Source: Oscillospiraceae bacterium
GTDB taxonomy: Bacteria > Bacillota > Clostridia > Oscillospirales > Ruminococcaceae
Direction of reading: 5' to 3'
DNA length: 41,077 nt
Assembly (NCBI GenBank): GCA_017521325.1
Contig: JAFXCV010000060.1
Coordinates: 1-41,077, forward strand
Part shown: positions 17,289 to 25,128 of the stretch, piece after piece
How positions within the stretch are numbered: the first letter of the stretch is position 1
How the letters are laid out: every line of letters begins with the position of its first letter
Notes under the pieces: model-generated
What the model was told of the DNA's origin: nothing
Database searches by the model: none
The model's input: the letters and a program-made list of their open reading frames with translations, nothing else
Program-made: the position numbers and the translations under genes

Positions 17289-18266
17289 ATGCCTGCAATT
17301 GTTGCCGCCGCTCTCAAAAAAATTGCCCTCCTGCTTGCCACGGACAAACGTACTTGGAAGGCAGTTTTCTGGATTGTTGGCATCATTTTAGTGCTGCTTT
17401 TCCTGCCGTTGATTGTGATTCTCGCCCTCACGCAGCAGCCGGAGCAGAGCATAATCCAGCCCGATATTTCGTCCTATCTGACCGGACTTTCGCCGGAAAA
17501 GATGGAGAATATGCAGGATTTCCAGAACGCAGGTGTGCAGATTGCGGATGCAATGGCGGCGGTCGGGATGCGGAAAGATACGATCAAGGCACAACTGATT
17601 TACATTTCCGCTTTTGAAACTGTGGAGGAAATTGATTTTCAGGAGTATGCAAATCTGTTCGCCGCTGCCCCCGATGATGCTGTGCTGATCGAGAGTGTCA
17701 ACGAGAAATACGGCAGCAATATTGTGCTGGAGGACTTCCGCCGCAGCTATACTTGGGTGCTGAATGTGACGATGAACGAGTATATGTTCAGCGATCCGGC
17801 AACAAAAAATGCCGCTGATCTTGCGGCATGGGCAGAGAATGCGTATGTGTCCGGCTGGGCATATTCGGCAGGCAGCGGCGGTCAGATGCACGAGGAACTG
17901 CACTACCGGACGACCGATGCTGTCGGGCTTCTGCTCGGTTATTTGCAGTATGATCCGGCGGAAAAATCCTTCCGAAATGAGCCGCAGACGCTCTATTATA
18001 CGCCGTATGAGGGGCTGGATTCCATGCCGGACGTGGCAGGTGTGGGCGTGTTTGATGGCGAACTTTTCGCTGTGTATGTCGGCGGCGGGCAGGTCATTTT
18101 TCCCTCTGCCGATTGCGGTTTTGTGGTGAAAGAGCCGCTGGAAAATCGGGATTGGACGTGCTGGTGTACGTTTGATGCGGTCACTTATCCGCCGGAGGTT
18201 TATGCTGCTCTGAACCCGACAACGGAGGATGCGACGGACGAAATCAATGAAGATTTGGAGGAATGA
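17289..18266 (+). CDS. VirB1-position membrane protein with degenerate NlpC/P60 domain
   Basis: A 325-residue protein with one membrane helix (about residues 24-48) and an extracellular remainder. Residues about 185-305 keep the outline of an NlpC/P60 domain. TDAVGLLLGYLQ stands where DCSGL would be, and MPDVAGVGVFDGELFAVYVG GGQVI stands where the G-HIG-IYIG-G-VI strand would be. The catalytic Cys is replaced by Ala, and the usual His position reads as Leu or Phe. It therefore looks like an inactive relative of the VirB1/CwlT-like wall hydrolases usually found here. It probably serves as a structural or wall-binding subunit, with the adhesin possibly supplying peptidase activity. The functional reading is inference. 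Confidence 0.65.
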   Translation: MPAIVAAALKKIALLLATDKRTWKAVFWIVGIILVLLFLPLIVILALTQQPEQSIIQPDISSYLTGLSPEKMENMQDFQNAGVQIADAMAAVGMRKDTIKAQLIYISAFETVEEIDFQEYANLFAAAPDDAVLIESVNEKYGSNIVLEDFRRSYTWVLNVTMNEYMFSDPATKNAADLAAWAENAYVSGWAYSAGSGGQMHEELHYRTTDAVGLLLGYLQYDPAEKSFRNEPQTLYYTPYEGLDSMPDVAGVGVFDGELFAVYVGGGQVIFPSADCGFVVKEPLENRDWTCWCTFDAVTYPPEVYAALNPTTEDATDEINEDLEE

Positions 18267-18270
18267 TGCC

Positions 18271-18519
18271 ATGAAAAAGAACGTTACGATTGCCATTCAT
18301 GAAGAAAAATTGGCAGCACTGGAGATGTACCTGCCGCAGAAAAACACGACGCTCACAGCAGAGCTTGAACGGTTTGTGGAACAGCTTTACAGCCGTACCG
18401 TGCCGCAGAATGTGAGGGATTTTATTGATATGAGAACCGGCGAGAAACCCTTGAAAAAGTCCGGTAAACAGTCTAAATCCGTTCTGCCACCGCAGGACAT
18501 GCAGGAGGATTCACAGTGA
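18271..18519 (+). CDS. DUF6103-like small protein
   Basis: An 82-residue protein beginning MKKNVTIAIHEEKLAALEMY and containing LTAELERFVEQLY and VRDFIDMRTGEKP, which fits the DUF6103 pattern of short helical proteins in Firmicutes conjugative operons. Function unknown. The ATG at 18271 follows GGAGG at 18257-18261. An earlier in-frame start at 18229 lies inside the previous gene. It is the last gene before the candidate oriT region. Confidence 0.7.
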   Translation: MKKNVTIAIHEEKLAALEMYLPQKNTTLTAELERFVEQLYSRTVPQNVRDFIDMRTGEKPLKKSGKQSKSVLPPQDMQEDSQ

Positions 18520-18844
18520 GATACGCCCCAGTTTGCCCCACGCTGGCGGGCAACGCCCGCTGGTGAGATGTTGCCTTATTCGCTTCGCTCAAGCGGCAAC
18601 AGGAAATCCCTGCCGACCTTTGCCGAAGGCATTGGGAGGCATCTCACCACCACGGGTTCCGTGGTTGCAAGTTAAAGCGGCGGGGTCGCCGCAGTCACAG
18701 CGGACGGCAAAGCCGACCGCATTTCGGGATTTTTGGGAATTTCATTTCGGGGTCGTGCGAATGCCCGAAAATGGCACTTCGGGGTCGGAGTGCGGAAAAT
18801 CCCCAGAATTTCGGAAATACAACAGGTGTCGGAGGTGAATTTCC
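18520..18844. other. Hairpin-rich non-coding region, candidate oriT
   Basis: A 325-base gap directly upstream of the relaxosome protein and relaxase genes. Perfect hairpins are GCGGGC/GCCCGC (18546-18560, AAC loop), GGTGAGATG (18562-18570) with CATCTCACC (18640-18648), ACCACGG/CCGTGGT (18649-18665, GTT loop) and GCGGCG/CGCCGC (18677-18692). GCGGACGGC/GCCGACCGC (18700-18720, AAA loop) has one mismatch. The decamer TTCGGGGTCG occurs twice between about 18745 and 18790. Position and structure fit a transfer origin, though a nick site cannot be picked out. A structured RNA is the alternative. Confidence 0.5.
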
Positions 18845-19249
18845 ATGAAAAATGAGAACAAAGTGAAGTTTCCGCTCTGGGCATATCCACAGACGCTCCG
18901 TGATGTGGAATCGCATTTCAAGGGGGACAACTGCCGGTCGCAGAGCGAGTTTATCGAGAAGGCGATCCGGTTTTATATCGGCTATTTGGATGAGGAGAAA
19001 AGTGTGAACTACATTTCGCCCCTGATCACTGAAACTGTCAATGCCACGATCAAAGGCACGGAACAGCGGCTCGCCCGACTGCTTTTCAAGGTTGCTGTCG
19101 AACTGGGCAAGCTGTCCCATATGCTGGCGGCGGTCAATGACATTGATGAGGAAACGATGCGGCAGCTGCAGGGAATGGTCGCTGCGGAGGTGCGGAAAAT
19201 CAATGGGATTATTGATTGTGAGGAGGCAGTGAGGTATCAGAAGAATTGA
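18845..19249 (+). CDS. MobC-like relaxosome accessory protein
   Basis: A 134-residue protein. The first 55 residues (VKFPLWAYPQTLRDVESHF, then CRSQSEFIEKAIRFYIGYL) look like a ribbon-helix-helix-type DNA-binding head; the remainder is a long helical region. Proteins of this kind bind oriT and recruit the relaxase. It directly precedes the relaxase gene and directly follows the hairpin-rich gap, which is the expected order. The GGAGGTG site at 18831-18837 fits the ATG. Confidence 0.72.
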   Translation: MKNENKVKFPLWAYPQTLRDVESHFKGDNCRSQSEFIEKAIRFYIGYLDEEKSVNYISPLITETVNATIKGTEQRLARLLFKVAVELGKLSHMLAAVNDIDEETMRQLQGMVAAEVRKINGIIDCEEAVRYQKN

Positions 19250-19273
19250 TGCTGAATGTGAAAGGAGAATGTT

Positions 19274-20689
19274 ATGCCCAAGCTTATCGTCACCAGCCGC
19301 TACCTCAAAAGCGGCGGTCAGAAAAATCTTGCGAACTATGTGAAATACATCGCAACCCGTCAAGGCTCGGTCGCCGTAAAACAGAACAGCGGCACTGCAC
19401 CAGCGACAGATGCACAGCAAAAATTAATCAACTCCCTGCTGAAGGATTTTCCCGACAGCAGAGATTTTTTTGAATACACCGAATACCAGCAGTCCCCCAC
19501 CCAGAAATCCGCCTCCGCATTCATCACGGAAGTCCTTGAACGAAATGCCGACAGGCTTGCAAACCGTGAGAATTATGTCAATTACCTTGCAAATCGTCCT
19601 GGGGCTGTGAAGTTTGGTTCTCACGGTTTATTTTCATCCGAGGACAAACCGATTGATCTTGAAGCGGTTGCAAAGGAGATCGCCAATCACGGCGGCAATG
19701 TATGGACGCATGTCGTGTCGCTCCGGCGTGATGATGCCCAGTGGATGGGGTACGACACTCTTGATGCGTGGCGGAATCTGGTCAAGCGGCAGATCCCGAA
19801 TATTGCAAAAGCCCAGAAAATCGACCTTGCGAACCTCCGCTGGTATGCGGCTTTCCATGACAAACAGACGAGCCCTCATGTTCATATCGTGGTCTATTCC
19901 ACGGATGAGCATGAGGGTTTTCTCACGAAACAGGGCATTGAAAAAATCCGCAGCGGCTTTGCGAATGACATCTATGCGGACGAGCTGCATCACCTTTATG
20001 CCCAGCAGACCGACCTTCGGAATCTTCTGAAACAGCATTCCGCCGATCTGATGCACAGGCTCGCCGCTGAGATCCAGTCCGGCACATCGGATGCAGAGCT
20101 GTGTGATCTGATCTTGCACCTGCACTCCCAGCTTACCAATGCGAAGGGCAAAAAGGTGTATGGCTACCTGAAACCGCAGGTGAAGCGGACGGTGGACAGA
20201 ATTTTTGAAAGACTTGCAGAGCATGAGGCGATTCAGAAAATGTATGCTCTCTGGTGCGGCATGGAGCAGCAGAAGCACGATGTCTATTCCTCCGCAAAGG
20301 TTGATTTTCCGCCGCTTTCGGAGAATCCGCAGTTCCATTCTGTGCGGAATATGATTGTGCAGACTTGTGCGGAGATGGATGTGATGATGCTGGCGGAGGA
20401 ACAGGCTGTTGTTGATGTGCATCCGCCGCCGGAGAGTGTTCCGAATTTCTGGGAAAATTATAATTCACCAGAAGAAACGTTACAGCATTCACAATCCGAT
20501 CAGCACACCGCACTCAATTCCACTATTCTTGCACTGTTCACAAGCCTTGCCCGCTGCATCGAAGATGACTATTATCGCAGCCACCAGAAACTTCATTCCA
20601 AAGTGGATCGCAAGCTGCGGAGAATGATTCAGCAGAAGAAGCTTACACAGGGTATTAAGGAAGAACAGACGCAGACACCCACATATTAA
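19274..20689 (+). CDS. MobP3/MobL-like relaxase
   Basis: A 471-residue relaxase. The N terminus (PKLIVTSRYLKSGG, NYVKYIATRQGSV) and the metal-binding histidines in SPHVHIVVYS near residue 202 match the MobP3/MobL group of Firmicutes relaxases. These enzymes nick oriT through a tyrosine, remain attached to the 5' end and are pumped by the coupling protein. Tyr17 or Tyr25 in the N-terminal motif are candidates for the nicking residue. The C-terminal 200 residues are helical and variable, as usual for substrate and transfer signals. A strong terminator follows. Confidence 0.87.
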   Translation: MPKLIVTSRYLKSGGQKNLANYVKYIATRQGSVAVKQNSGTAPATDAQQKLINSLLKDFPDSRDFFEYTEYQQSPTQKSASAFITEVLERNADRLANRENYVNYLANRPGAVKFGSHGLFSSEDKPIDLEAVAKEIANHGGNVWTHVVSLRRDDAQWMGYDTLDAWRNLVKRQIPNIAKAQKIDLANLRWYAAFHDKQTSPHVHIVVYSTDEHEGFLTKQGIEKIRSGFANDIYADELHHLYAQQTDLRNLLKQHSADLMHRLAAEIQSGTSDAELCDLILHLHSQLTNAKGKKVYGYLKPQVKRTVDRIFERLAEHEAIQKMYALWCGMEQQKHDVYSSAKVDFPPLSENPQFHSVRNMIVQTCAEMDVMMLAEEQAVVDVHPPPESVPNFWENYNSPEETLQHSQSDQHTALNSTILALFTSLARCIEDDYYRSHQKLHSKVDRKLRRMIQQKKLTQGIKEEQTQTPTY

Positions 20690-20694
20690 AATCA

Positions 20695-20721
20695 CGGCAT
20701 ATCGGGATAACCGATATGCCG
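20695..20721 (+). terminator. Terminator of the transfer operon
   Basis: CGGCATATCGG (20695-20705) and CCGATATGCCG (20711-20721) are exact complements around a GATAA loop, followed by TTTGCTTTC. It separates the relaxase gene from the integrase gene. Confidence 0.75.
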
Positions 20722-20726
20722 TTTGC

Positions 20727-20743
20727 TTTCGTCAATTCCGCCC
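20727..20743 (+). repeat. Left copy of 17-bp inverted repeat flanking the integrase
   Basis: TTTCGTCAATTCCGCCC here is the exact reverse complement of 22105-22121. The two copies bracket the integrase gene and about 180 bases of its leader. They could be recombination sites or integrase-binding arms. Confidence 0.85.
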
Positions 20744-20777
20744 ATTGAAACAGCGGTTTTGGTGGTGGACTTGCGGT

Positions 20778-20792
20778 GATGACAACTTTATT
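20778..20792 (-). promoter_or_regulatory. Possible leftward extended -10 element
   Basis: Read on the minus strand the sequence is ATGATATAATAAAG, an extended -10 (TG-A-TATAAT), with TTTACT at a workable distance to its right. It points away from the integrase towards the end of the relaxase gene. Weak call. Confidence 0.3.
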
Positions 20793-20920
20793 ATATCATA
20801 TTTTCTGGAAAAGTAAAGTCTTTTTTGTGATTTTTTTGAAATTTTTCGACGCTGGAACAGTCGTAAAACCATTTTGCAAGCGTTTCAGCCGTCATTTTCT
20901 TGTCGATTGGAGGAGTTATT

Positions 20921-22021
20921 ATGGCAAAGAGAGGCAGCAATATTTACAAGCGTAAGGATGGTCGATTCGAGGGGCGTGTGTCGGTTGGATACCGTGAGAA
21001 TGGCAGCATCCGATACAAATCTGTCTATGCCCGCACCCTTGCAGAGGTCAAGCAGAAGATGGCAGAACTGTATGCTGTCGGGCAGGAAAAACCTGTTTCT
21101 TCATTGAAACTGACCGTTCGGGATGCCGCCGAGCAGTGGCTCATTTCAGCAAAGCTGCGTGTAAAACCGTCCAGCTACGCTAACTATCTGAGCATCGTCA
21201 GCAAACACATCCTGCCCATTCTCGGCAGCATACGCATGACTGACCTGACTGCCAGCCGGATGAATGCCTTCATCATGCAGAAACTCCAGCACGGCAGGCT
21301 CAGCGGCAAGGGCGGTCTTTCTGCAAAGTCCGTCCGTGATATTATGACTGTTTTCCGCAGTATTTCGGTATATGTATCGAAGGAGTATGGCATCCGTGAA
21401 GTGCATTTCGCCATGCCGAAATCAGAACAGAAAAGTGTGGAGGTGCTGACTGCTGCGGAACGCCGTAAGCTGGAACAGTACCTCACGAGTAATCCTGATC
21501 GCACCAATCTGGCAGTGCTGCTCTGCATGTTTACAGGACTTCGTGTGGGCGAGCTGTGCGGTCTGCGGTGGGAGGACATTGATTTGGAAAATGGCTTGCT
21601 TTCAGTCAATCGGACGGTGCAGCGTGTGAATCGTGGCGGCACATCCGAGGTCATCATCGGCACACCGAAAAGCCGCACTTCCGTCCGCACCATCCCGATT
21701 CCGGAATTTCTGATTCCACTGTTGGCGAAATTCAGAAACAATCCAGCGGCATATCTTGTGACCGGAACAGCCAAGCCAACCGAGCCGAGAACGATGCAGA
21801 ATCGTTTTCAGCGGATTCTGAAAGCCTGCAGTGTCCGTAAGGTGAACTTTCATATGCTCCGCCACACTTATGCGACAGTTTGCGTGGAAAACGGCTTCGA
21901 TCCGAAGACTTTGAGCGAGCTGCTCGGTCATGCGGATGCAGGCATCACGCTGAACCGCTATGTGCATTCTTCCCTGCAAATGAAGAAAAAATATGTCAGC
22001 CGACTGCAGCTGACCGCTTAA
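20921..22021 (+). CDS. int: Tyrosine recombinase (ICE integrase)
   Basis: A 366-residue phage-type integrase. Residues 5-50 resemble an AP2-like arm-binding domain (SNIYKRKDGRFEGRV), 62-165 a SAM-like core-binding domain, and 175-360 the catalytic domain. The active-site set is complete: Arg208 in TGLRVGEL, Lys250, His311 and Arg314 in HMLRHTYA, His337 in LLGHADA and nucleophile Tyr347. It should integrate and excise the conjugative element. ATG 20921 follows GGAGGAG; an in-frame start at 20900 is less well supported. The gene is bracketed by a 17-bp inverted repeat, and no excisionase gene is adjacent. Confidence 0.93.
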   Translation: MAKRGSNIYKRKDGRFEGRVSVGYRENGSIRYKSVYARTLAEVKQKMAELYAVGQEKPVSSLKLTVRDAAEQWLISAKLRVKPSSYANYLSIVSKHILPILGSIRMTDLTASRMNAFIMQKLQHGRLSGKGGLSAKSVRDIMTVFRSISVYVSKEYGIREVHFAMPKSEQKSVEVLTAAERRKLEQYLTSNPDRTNLAVLLCMFTGLRVGELCGLRWEDIDLENGLLSVNRTVQRVNRGGTSEVIIGTPKSRTSVRTIPIPEFLIPLLAKFRNNPAAYLVTGTAKPTEPRTMQNRFQRILKACSVRKVNFHMLRHTYATVCVENGFDPKTLSELLGHADAGITLNRYVHSSLQMKKKYVSRLQLTA

Positions 22022-22027
22022 AAAGTA

Positions 22028-22059
22028 ATCCGCCGTCAGAATCTTGTCCGTCGGCGGAT
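22028..22059 (+). terminator. Stem-loop after the integrase
   Basis: ATCCGCCG (22028-22035) pairs exactly with CGGCGGAT (22052-22059) across a 16-base loop. No T tract follows, so it may be a weak terminator or an mRNA end. Confidence 0.45.
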
Positions 22060-22104
22060 GCAGAGTGCCTATGTTTCGTGAAATGACCGTATTTCGGCAT
22101 TTAG

Positions 22105-22121
22105 GGGCGGAATTGACGAAA
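22105..22121 (-). repeat. Right copy of 17-bp inverted repeat flanking the integrase
   Basis: GGGCGGAATTGACGAAA is the exact reverse complement of 20727-20743. It lies about 85 bases after the integrase stop codon, where an attachment site would be expected. Confidence 0.85.
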
Positions 22122-22142
22122 ATTATCGCTTGCAGTCCATAG

Positions 22143-22158
22143 TTTTATTATACCACAA
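22143..22158 (-). promoter_or_regulatory. Leftward extended -10 promoter element facing the integrase
   Basis: On the minus strand this reads TTTGTGGTATAATAAAAC, identical in its core to the + strand promoters of this window. It faces the 3' end of the integrase gene from just outside the right inverted repeat. No good -35 is visible. Confidence 0.4.
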
Positions 22159-22193
22159 ATGCGAAGAAAATTGCATAATTTATTGAAAATCTC

Positions 22194-22222
22194 TTGCATA
22201 TTATTCTTTTTTGTGGTATAAT
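22194..22222 (+). promoter_or_regulatory. Promoter of the two-component genes
   Basis: TTGCAT (22194-22199) and TATAAT (22217-22222) lie 17 bases apart with TG making an extended -10. A second TTGCATA lies 23 bases upstream. It drives the response regulator and kinase. Confidence 0.85.
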
Positions 22223-22255
22223 GGTTGCAATTTTATATGGGTGGATGGTGGTAGA

Positions 22256-22978
22256 ATGGATAAGACGATTAAGATTGCGGTTGTGGATGATGATGATCTT
22301 GTCTGCTCGCAAGTTGAAACGCTTCTCATTACAATCACGAAAAAGTATGGCATATACTGTGAGGTTGATATTTATAACAGTGGCGATGTTTTTCAGAATC
22401 ATTTAAGAAGCGGTTTATTCTATGATGTTGTTTTTCTGGATATTGAAATGGATGGAGCATCCGGAATTGAAGTCAGCAGGATTTTACGTGAAACATTGGG
22501 TAACGAATCCACGCAGATTGTTTATATTTCCGGCAAAACAGAATATGCTATTGAGGTTTTTGACTTTGATCCCATCCATTTTCTGCCGAAACCTTTGACA
22601 GAGGAGAAAATTGAAAAAGCCTTTGTAAAACTGATGCATAAGCTGAATTTGAAGGCAGAAGCGTTTTCGTACAAGGTTGGACATGATGTTCATAGAGTTG
22701 CGATCAGGGATATTCTGTATTTTGAAAACAACAAACGAAAGGTTATTATTTACTTCAGAAATCAGAAGGACGAATTCTATGGTGACCTTGAGAATGTGGA
22801 ACAGCAGCTTCGTCATTACCATTTTATTCGGATTCACAAAAGCTATCTGGTCAACCTACTACAAGTAAGAAGATTTACTTATGAAACAGTAGAAATGGCA
22901 AATCATGCTGTTCTGCCGATTGCACAATCAAAAAGAAGTGAAATCCGAGAAATGCAATTTGTATGGAATCAGGAATAA
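22256..22978 (+). CDS. agrA: AgrA-like LytTR response regulator
   Basis: A 240-residue two-component regulator. The receiver domain (residues 5-120) has the acidic cluster VDDDD at 10-14, the phosphorylation site Asp62 in VFLDIEMDG and Lys97 in FLPKPL. The C-terminal LytTR DNA-binding domain (about 135-235) includes ILYFENNKRKVIIY, FIRIHKSYLVN and VLPIAQSKR. LytTR proteins bind pairs of 9-bp sites on one DNA face, usually 21 bp apart. ATG 22256 is preferred over an upstream in-frame start, which falls inside the -10 region. It is followed by the cognate kinase and the agrD-agrB genes. Confidence 0.9.
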   Translation: MDKTIKIAVVDDDDLVCSQVETLLITITKKYGIYCEVDIYNSGDVFQNHLRSGLFYDVVFLDIEMDGASGIEVSRILRETLGNESTQIVYISGKTEYAIEVFDFDPIHFLPKPLTEEKIEKAFVKLMHKLNLKAEAFSYKVGHDVHRVAIRDILYFENNKRKVIIYFRNQKDEFYGDLENVEQQLRHYHFIRIHKSYLVNLLQVRRFTYETVEMANHAVLPIAQSKRSEIREMQFVWNQE

Positions 22979-22993
22979 ACGGAGGTGCTTTCT

Positions 22994-24274
22994 ATGCAAA
23001 TGACCTTGTACGATATTGTGTATTTGCTTGCGAATTTGTTTTCATTGTACATTTACAAGAGAATGATGTCTGTCTTTTTTCCCTTGAAACATGGAGCGAA
23101 GAAACAGGCGATTTTGGCATATAGTCTTTATTTTGTCGGAACTGGGATAGTACATTTCTTGATTGACATTCCTATTGTGATGATGGCAGCAAATCTGTTT
23201 TTTTTGCTCATCATTGCCAGATGTTATGAAGTTGGAATTAGAAAGCAGTTGTTAGCGGTAATCTATGTTTATTTTGTTAGTTTTGCTGTAGAAGTTCTTA
23301 TGACAGCACTTACGATGACGAACATAACCCCTATGGAAAAATACGGATACTCCAATATTGCTGGTATTGTCTTATGCAAAATTCTTTATTTTTTCATTGT
23401 GCTGATGATAGAGAATATCGTTAAGGTAAAAAAACATCATTCTCTTCCACTCGGGTTGTTCCTTGCCTCAACTTCAATTCCCATCATGACAATTATCATT
23501 GAGGTGCTATTTCAGATGAGTAGTGGCGTTTCACAAAGCACGATTGTGATTTCTGTGCTTGTGATATTTTTCATCAATACGGTTGTTTTCTTTTTGTATG
23601 ATTCTCTTTCGGCATCATATGACAAGCAACTGAAATCGGCGATAGCCGAACAGGAACGTGCTTATTACTACAACCAGTGTAAACTCATGCAAGAGTCAAC
23701 AGAGGATGTCCGTGCATTTAGACATGATCTGAACAATCATTTGTTTTTACTGCAAAATCTGATGAATGATGGCAAAGTCAAGGAGGCTAATCAATATGTG
23801 AACGAGCTTGTACAGAAACATCAGAAATTGAAAACAGTTTATGCTGCAACAGGCAATGCAGCAATTGACAGCATCCTCAATTACAAATTAGGAAATGTTT
23901 CAAATCTCGATGTGCATATTGATGTGCAGGCAAATGTCCCCACAGAGCTGAATGTAGAAATCGTGGATTTGTCAGTGATTCTGACAAATCTTCTGGATAA
24001 TGCATTAACGGCAGTGACAGAATTGGAAGGAGAAAGTGAGCTGACTGTGAAAATCACCTATCAGAAAGGAATGCTGCTCTTTCATATCAGCAATCGCTAT
24101 AATGGACGAATTCAGTATGAAAATGGCGAGCTTGTGACGACAAAAAAGGAAAAGGACGAGCATGGCAGGGGCTTGCGCAATGTCCGAGATGTTGTAGAGA
24201 AATATCAAGGTATTCTGCAACTGAAGCCGGAACAGGATACATTTATTGCCGAAGTTATCCTGTACGTTGCCTGA
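22994..24274 (+). CDS. agrC: AgrC-like GHKL histidine kinase
   Basis: A 426-residue sensor kinase. Residues 1-205 form about six membrane helices, the sensor part that in AgrC proteins binds the secreted cyclic peptide. The H-box RAFRHDLNNHLFLLQNL has His244 as likely phosphate acceptor. The N-box LTNLLDNAL and the G-box GRGLRNVRDVVEKY identify the GHKL ATPase domain. GGAGG at 22981-22985 fits the ATG at 22994; the GTG at 22985 overlaps that site and is rejected. It works with the upstream LytTR regulator and presumably senses the agrD product. Confidence 0.9.
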   Translation: MQMTLYDIVYLLANLFSLYIYKRMMSVFFPLKHGAKKQAILAYSLYFVGTGIVHFLIDIPIVMMAANLFFLLIIARCYEVGIRKQLLAVIYVYFVSFAVEVLMTALTMTNITPMEKYGYSNIAGIVLCKILYFFIVLMIENIVKVKKHHSLPLGLFLASTSIPIMTIIIEVLFQMSSGVSQSTIVISVLVIFFINTVVFFLYDSLSASYDKQLKSAIAEQERAYYYNQCKLMQESTEDVRAFRHDLNNHLFLLQNLMNDGKVKEANQYVNELVQKHQKLKTVYAATGNAAIDSILNYKLGNVSNLDVHIDVQANVPTELNVEIVDLSVILTNLLDNALTAVTELEGESELTVKITYQKGMLLFHISNRYNGRIQYENGELVTTKKEKDEHGRGLRNVRDVVEKYQGILQLKPEQDTFIAEVILYVA

Positions 24275-24283
24275 AAATCTTAG

Positions 24284-24314
24284 AAAGTTACAATAAAACT
24301 GTAAATTATTACAA
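24284..24314 (+). promoter_or_regulatory. Possible LytTR operator upstream of agrD
   Basis: TTACAA occurs at 24288-24293 and again at 24309-24314, exactly 21 bp apart, which is the helical spacing of LytTR site pairs. AACTGTAAA lies between them. The repeats sit about 40-66 bases upstream of the predicted start of transcription. The fit to the published 9-bp consensus is only partial. Confidence 0.45.
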
Positions 24315-24338
24315 CCTCCCGAACGGGTGTTCAATTTG

Positions 24339-24347
24339 TGGTATAAT
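24339..24347 (+). promoter_or_regulatory. agrDB promoter, extended -10 without a -35
   Basis: TGG-TATAAT at 24339-24347 is an extended -10. No TTGACA-like hexamer lies at the right distance, which fits a promoter that needs an activator bound upstream. Confidence 0.7.
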
Positions 24348-24385
24348 GAAGATACCAGAAAGAATACATGAAGGGAGGTTTTTTG

Positions 24386-24529
24386 ATGAAAAATTTCATG
24401 CAGAAATATGCTGGTATTATGGCGGCACTGGCACTCGTTGTCACAACCTTGATGGCTAACTCAACTTGTTCGTATACTATGCATCAGGATGAAATGCCTG
24501 AAGTAGCAAAGAAGCTTCGCAAGTTCTGA
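24386..24529 (+). CDS. agrD: AgrD-like cyclic lactone autoinducer precursor
   Basis: A 47-residue precursor with three parts: an amphipathic/hydrophobic leader (residues 1-24), a core around ANSTCSYTMH with a single Cys28, and an acidic-then-basic tail (QDEMPEVAKKLRKF) like the conserved AgrD recognition tail. By analogy with clostridial peptides, the mature signal is probably a five-membered thiolactone ring CSYTM with a short N-terminal tail; this is inference. GGGAGG lies eight bases upstream of ATG 24386. The stop codon overlaps the agrB start (TGATG), so peptide and processing protease are translated together. Confidence 0.88.
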   Translation: MKNFMQKYAGIMAALALVVTTLMANSTCSYTMHQDEMPEVAKKLRKF

Positions 24530-25113
24530 TGTTTTACAAATTATCAGAACGATTCACAGAGGAATTAGAGAAGCAGCGTGTAATTTTGTCGGAAGATAGG
24601 GAAATATATCGCTTTGGTATTCAGCAAGGCTTAAATTTGGTGTTAAACTTGTTGACAACGATTGCAATCGGTTTATTATGCGGTATGTTGTGGGAGAGCG
24701 TTTTGTTTATGCTTTTCTACATGCCTTTGCGAAGATATGCAGGTGGATATCATGCCAAGACACATCTACGCTGCTATCTCTATTCTGTCCTAATGATAAC
24801 TATGGTTCTTCTGGCAATAAAGTTTCTGCCGTTGGGAAAGTTTATTTGTAGTTGTCTGATGCTTGCTGGTGGCATTGTGATTGTTCTATTTGCACCGATT
24901 GAGGATGCTAACAAGCCTCTGGATGGAGTAGAACAACGGATTTTTCGCAAACGCACTTGGTCAATTCTTTTTATTGAATCCTGTTTTTTTATCTTTTCAC
25001 TTGTTGTGCAATTGAAAATGTGCTATGGAACAATTTCATTTGCAATAATAAGCTTGGCATCTCTTGTGATGATAGGGAAGATAAAGAATGCAGTTCAAAA
25101 CGAAAAACTTTAA
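24529..25113 (+). CDS. agrB: AgrB-like autoinducer-processing membrane protease
   Basis: A 194-residue membrane protein with about five to six hydrophobic helices and the AgrB signature MPLRRYAGGYHAKTHLRCYL. His75 and Cys82 are the catalytic pair that cuts the AgrD tail and forms the ring. It starts at the ATG overlapping the agrD stop codon. Order here is regulator, kinase, peptide, protease, a rearranged agr locus compared with the staphylococcal BDCA order. It is followed after 15 bases by a secreted dockerin-type protein, which may be in the same transcript. Confidence 0.92.
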   Translation: MFYKLSERFTEELEKQRVILSEDREIYRFGIQQGLNLVLNLLTTIAIGLLCGMLWESVLFMLFYMPLRRYAGGYHAKTHLRCYLYSVLMITMVLLAIKFLPLGKFICSCLMLAGGIVIVLFAPIEDANKPLDGVEQRIFRKRTWSILFIESCFFIFSLVVQLKMCYGTISFAIISLASLVMIGKIKNAVQNEKL

Positions 25114-25128
25114 AAGGAGAGGTAAACT

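Noticed and set aside
18520..18844. Broken coding gene between DUF6103 and the relaxosome protein
   Set aside because: The longest + strand frame (18533-18838) is Arg/Pro-rich with no domain, and its sequence is dominated by inverted repeats, which fits a DNA or RNA structure better.
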